DNA from: Eopsaltria australis
Taxonomy: Eukaryota > Chordata > Aves > Passeriformes > Petroicidae
NCBI GenBank assembly: GCA_034509425.1
Contig: JAVTVJ010000033.1
Coordinates: 3,896,001-3,960,000, forward strand
Direction: 5' to 3'
Length of the DNA: 64,000 nt
Translations under genes and position numbers: made by a program
In this document: positions 61,176 to 64,000 of the stretch, piece by piece
Layout: each line of letters starts with the position of its first letter
Position numbering within the stretch: the stretch's first letter is position 1
The notes under the pieces: model-generated
The model's database searches: none
Told to the model about the DNA's origin: nothing
Seen by the model: the letters and a program-made list of their open reading frames with translations, nothing else

Positions 61176-63404
61176 TATCTAGTCACATAGTCTATAACAG
61201 TAATATTGCACATGATAGTTTAAAAGAACAGAGGCTTTTCAATGTTCATGCATTAAAAAAAAGGCCCTTAGGACGTTAATACAAAAATATATGAAAAGTT
61301 AATTTCCTGAAGTGCAGGGCAATAAAAACAAAGTCTGTCCAAACTTTCTTTATTAATAATTAAAGAAGTGTGTATATGTGAAGTGCTTTTTAAGTAATGA
61401 GTGTTAGTTATGAATATTTAACAGTTGCACTTATGAAATACACCCTAAATTATGTCCAAATGTTAACAAGAATGCCTTGTATTTGACAGAACAATGAAGC
61501 CCATAAATATTTCAGAAGTGTGTGTCCGACAGGCAGAAGCTGAGAAGATGCATCCTGCTCCTCGTTTTCTGACACTGCAATCCTCAGGTCTGTGCTCTTT
61601 GAGCTTAATGCAAATAAAGACCTTCCTATCTAAAGTCAAGTGATAGTATCAGAGCTGATAGTAAATTTCCTTTGGAGTTTGCTATCAGGCAAGTACAAGT
61701 TGCCTCACCAAAATCATGGGGCAAGAAATTCAAAGCAGTGGCTCAATCCATCTCCCTGCTGACTGCCTTCTGTGTGTTTATCTTTGTCAGGAATAAAGTT
61801 CATAGGAAGTTCACAGGATGTTGACTTCCTATTCCCTTCAAGAGGGAATGAATTGATTGTCCTCAGGAGGCGTTCAGCATCTGTTGCACCAATGTCTTGA
61901 AGAATTACATGCCAAGAAAAAAATAAAAATAAGCATTCTAATGCACTAGGAGATAACTGATAGCATTACAATTGTAATTAGAACAGTTAGTGATGGAAGA
62001 AAAAATAGACAAGCATTTATAAATAAATTCTACACTTAACTCTTAATGTTGCAGCTTGAAAAACAGGTGTTTGGAACTGTAATCCAGGTTTTGTCATTTT
62101 AATATTATTTTAAGTATAGGCAGAAAATTTGAAGAAACTACTATGACCTATTTAGAGAAGAAAGGAGTGAAGAGTCCAGGTGAAGACTCCAGTTATGATG
62201 TTGAATAAGATCTTTTCTAATCTTCCTTCCTGAAACTTTTCTATCTGAAAAAACAGAGAAATTTCTCCTGGGACATCTCTGAGAACTGTGAGACTTATGT
62301 GTTTACTGAAAAAGGTGACATTATAAATGAATAAGGTTTTCAGTAATGCTAAAGAAATAATTTGCATGGAGGAATAAAGTTCAAAGTAAGAGTGTTGTAT
62401 TTATCTTCAGGGAGACATTCAGAGTTTTCCTAAGTTTTTTTCTGGCAGAAAATCTCAGCTTTACAATAGTCAATGATCCCTTCTATCACTATAACAATAA
62501 AGCTAGAATTTCACCCAAGGAGTATAGAACAGTTAGAATATTCAGTGTATTCTGCCAAAAGGTTATTTTCAAAGACTTCAACTTCCTTTTCTTTCTCTCT
62601 CTGTAATGGTTCCCACAGAGTCTACAGCAGATATTTGGGTGTAAAAACCCTCTAAAAGGTGATCCTTTCCCCTATGAAAATATCAAACTTAATTGCTTTA
62701 TGAAAGGCCTGTAGGGCTTCCACCTCTCTTCACCTAGGCCTCCCACTATCAGAAAATACTGCTTTGATCTGTTCAGTTCTCTCACTGCATTATACTGAAT
62801 TTCTAAAAGCATTTCATCTTACCCCAATCCTCCCTCCCCCACCACTGGTTTTCCATTTGAATTGTGAGTTGTATTAGCATATCCTTTATAACCTTTTCAG
62901 TAGTACTGTACATACCTTATCTAAATGGAACCCCTGCAGCTCACAGATAGCAGTAAATGCTGAAGAAAGTCCCAAGTATAGATTCCAAAGTACTTCTTGA
63001 TATCATCAGAGTGGGTCCAGCTAGGATCCTTTTCTGAAACGCAGGACCCTGAAAGAAGTGAGGCTCATGCCTCATCAAAGGCTAAAGAAATAGTGACAGA
63101 GGATCAGAAGATATTTATGTACACAGTTAATTTTTGTTAGAACTTTTTCATACGATCAGAGTTGTCATGATGAGATGTTAAGGATGTGCAATATATACTG
63201 AAACTGGACAATTGCTTACAATTTAGTAATAAACATTATGCTTCAGCATATATAGTTGTTCAATTACATTATGTATGTAAAATTTTTCATCTAATATACT
63301 GTAAATCTGGAATGCACATTGACTACAGAAAATTCTTGCTGTCTTTCATGTCATTGCCTGCTTTCCAAAAGTAAATGCTAGGTCACAAAATCTAGCCAGA
63401 AGGA
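61176..63404. other. Unique sequence, no gene seen
   Basis: AT-rich, with a less AT-rich stretch at 61500-61800. No gene or transposon was recognised. Confidence 0.5.
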
Positions 63405-63520
63405 TCTCAGAATCATTGAATCATTGTGGTTAGAAAGGACCTCCAGGATCATCAAATCTAACATTTATCTGAACACCACTATACAAACTAAACCTTGCCC
63501 TGTGACATGTTGAGTCATTC
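63405..63520 (-). mobile_element. CR1 LINE 3' tail (different subtype)
   Basis: The plus strand reads TCTCAGAATCATTGAATC, then GGTTAGAAAGGACCTCCAG, GATCATCAAATCTAACA, GAACACCAC and ACTAAACCTTGCCCTGTGAC. This is the reverse complement of a CR1 3' end from a subtype close to the copy at 38257 rather than the one at 61079. It is 5'-truncated after about 115 bases. Confidence 0.78.
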
Positions 63521-64000
63521 CTTCTCCCTCTGTTATGGTTTTACTCTGGACACAGATAAAAGTAAAAACAGGCTCCATATAAACTCTCTTAAAAAGGACA
63601 GGCTTAGAATATACTAAGAACATTTTAAAGGTATTATTTTACCTGAAGGCTACATCCATGTGACTGTACTATTTCAACATTGTCCCTGAATATTTTCTAA
63701 GTTTACTTTCCTCTTTTAGGATTTATTCTTCAGCTAATGTAGATTTCTCATTTCCTTTTCCCCCTTTTTCCTATGAGAAATGTTGATATCCCATGTTTCA
63801 CCAGTCAACGGTAACTCTTGTAGATATACACTATTGTGGCCTTCAATATGGTTTGCTTAAACAGCAGAGCAAATAATTGAAACTAGTTACCTTGAAATCA
63901 GCTGAGACTTCAGGAGGCCTGAAAAAAAGAACAGATTTGTAGCTGAATGCTTTCCAAGCAATCTGTTTAGTTCTGCATGTGTTTCAACTCAATTTCATGG
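63521..64000. other. Unique sequence, no gene seen
   Basis: AT-rich sequence running to the window edge with no recognised feature. Confidence 0.5.

Overview
This window reads as a gene-poor, AT-rich stretch of a bird nuclear chromosome. The evidence is its interspersed-repeat content. It has at least seven fragments of chicken-repeat-1 (CR1) LINEs, several showing the CR1 3' end, and long terminal repeats (LTRs) that I recognise from memory as avian endogenous-retrovirus families, probably ERVL-like. I saw no Alu, B1 or L1-type sequence. I could not place the species or the chromosome.

I found no protein-coding gene, tRNA, rRNA or CRISPR array that I can support. Open frames are short, spread over both strands, often start at TTG or GTG, and the longest ones lie in repeats or base-biased DNA. 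The window is best described as a gene desert or a piece of a very large intron.

Layout:
- 1-11479: unique AT-rich sequence.
- 11480-12945: compound LTR locus. One LTR (minus) is split around another (plus), and the inner one carries a perfect 17-unit TGGGA array.
- 12946-19265: mostly unique, with two exon-like open frames (15299-15598 minus, 15972-16250 plus) and an old CR1 piece at 17490.
- 19270-20320: the largest CR1 copy, with endonuclease-region sequence joined to 3' reverse-transcriptase-region sequence.
- 20321-28927: unique sequence with a conserved-element-like block at 23330-24110 and an old CR1 at 24670.
- 28928-29521: a near full-length solo LTR of the same family as the inner LTR at 12 kb, in the opposite orientation.
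- 29522-49059: mainly unique, with a CR1 3' end at 38257, a GC-rich block at 35230 and low-complexity tracts.
- 49060-50082: a possible LTR followed by a CR1 3' end.
- 50083-64000: unique sequence with a CpG-rich, apparently younger LTR at 55209-55568 and two CR1 3' tails at 61079 and 63405.

There is no gene set working together here. The functional candidates are a handful of conserved-noncoding-element-like blocks, judged only by texture and motif content, and the two exon-like frames. The clearest observations are the interrupted LTR with its internal G-quadruplex-prone array, and the layering of old CR1s with younger LTRs. I did not find a convincing new biological system. Family assignments were made by recognition without alignment, so element ends are approximate.
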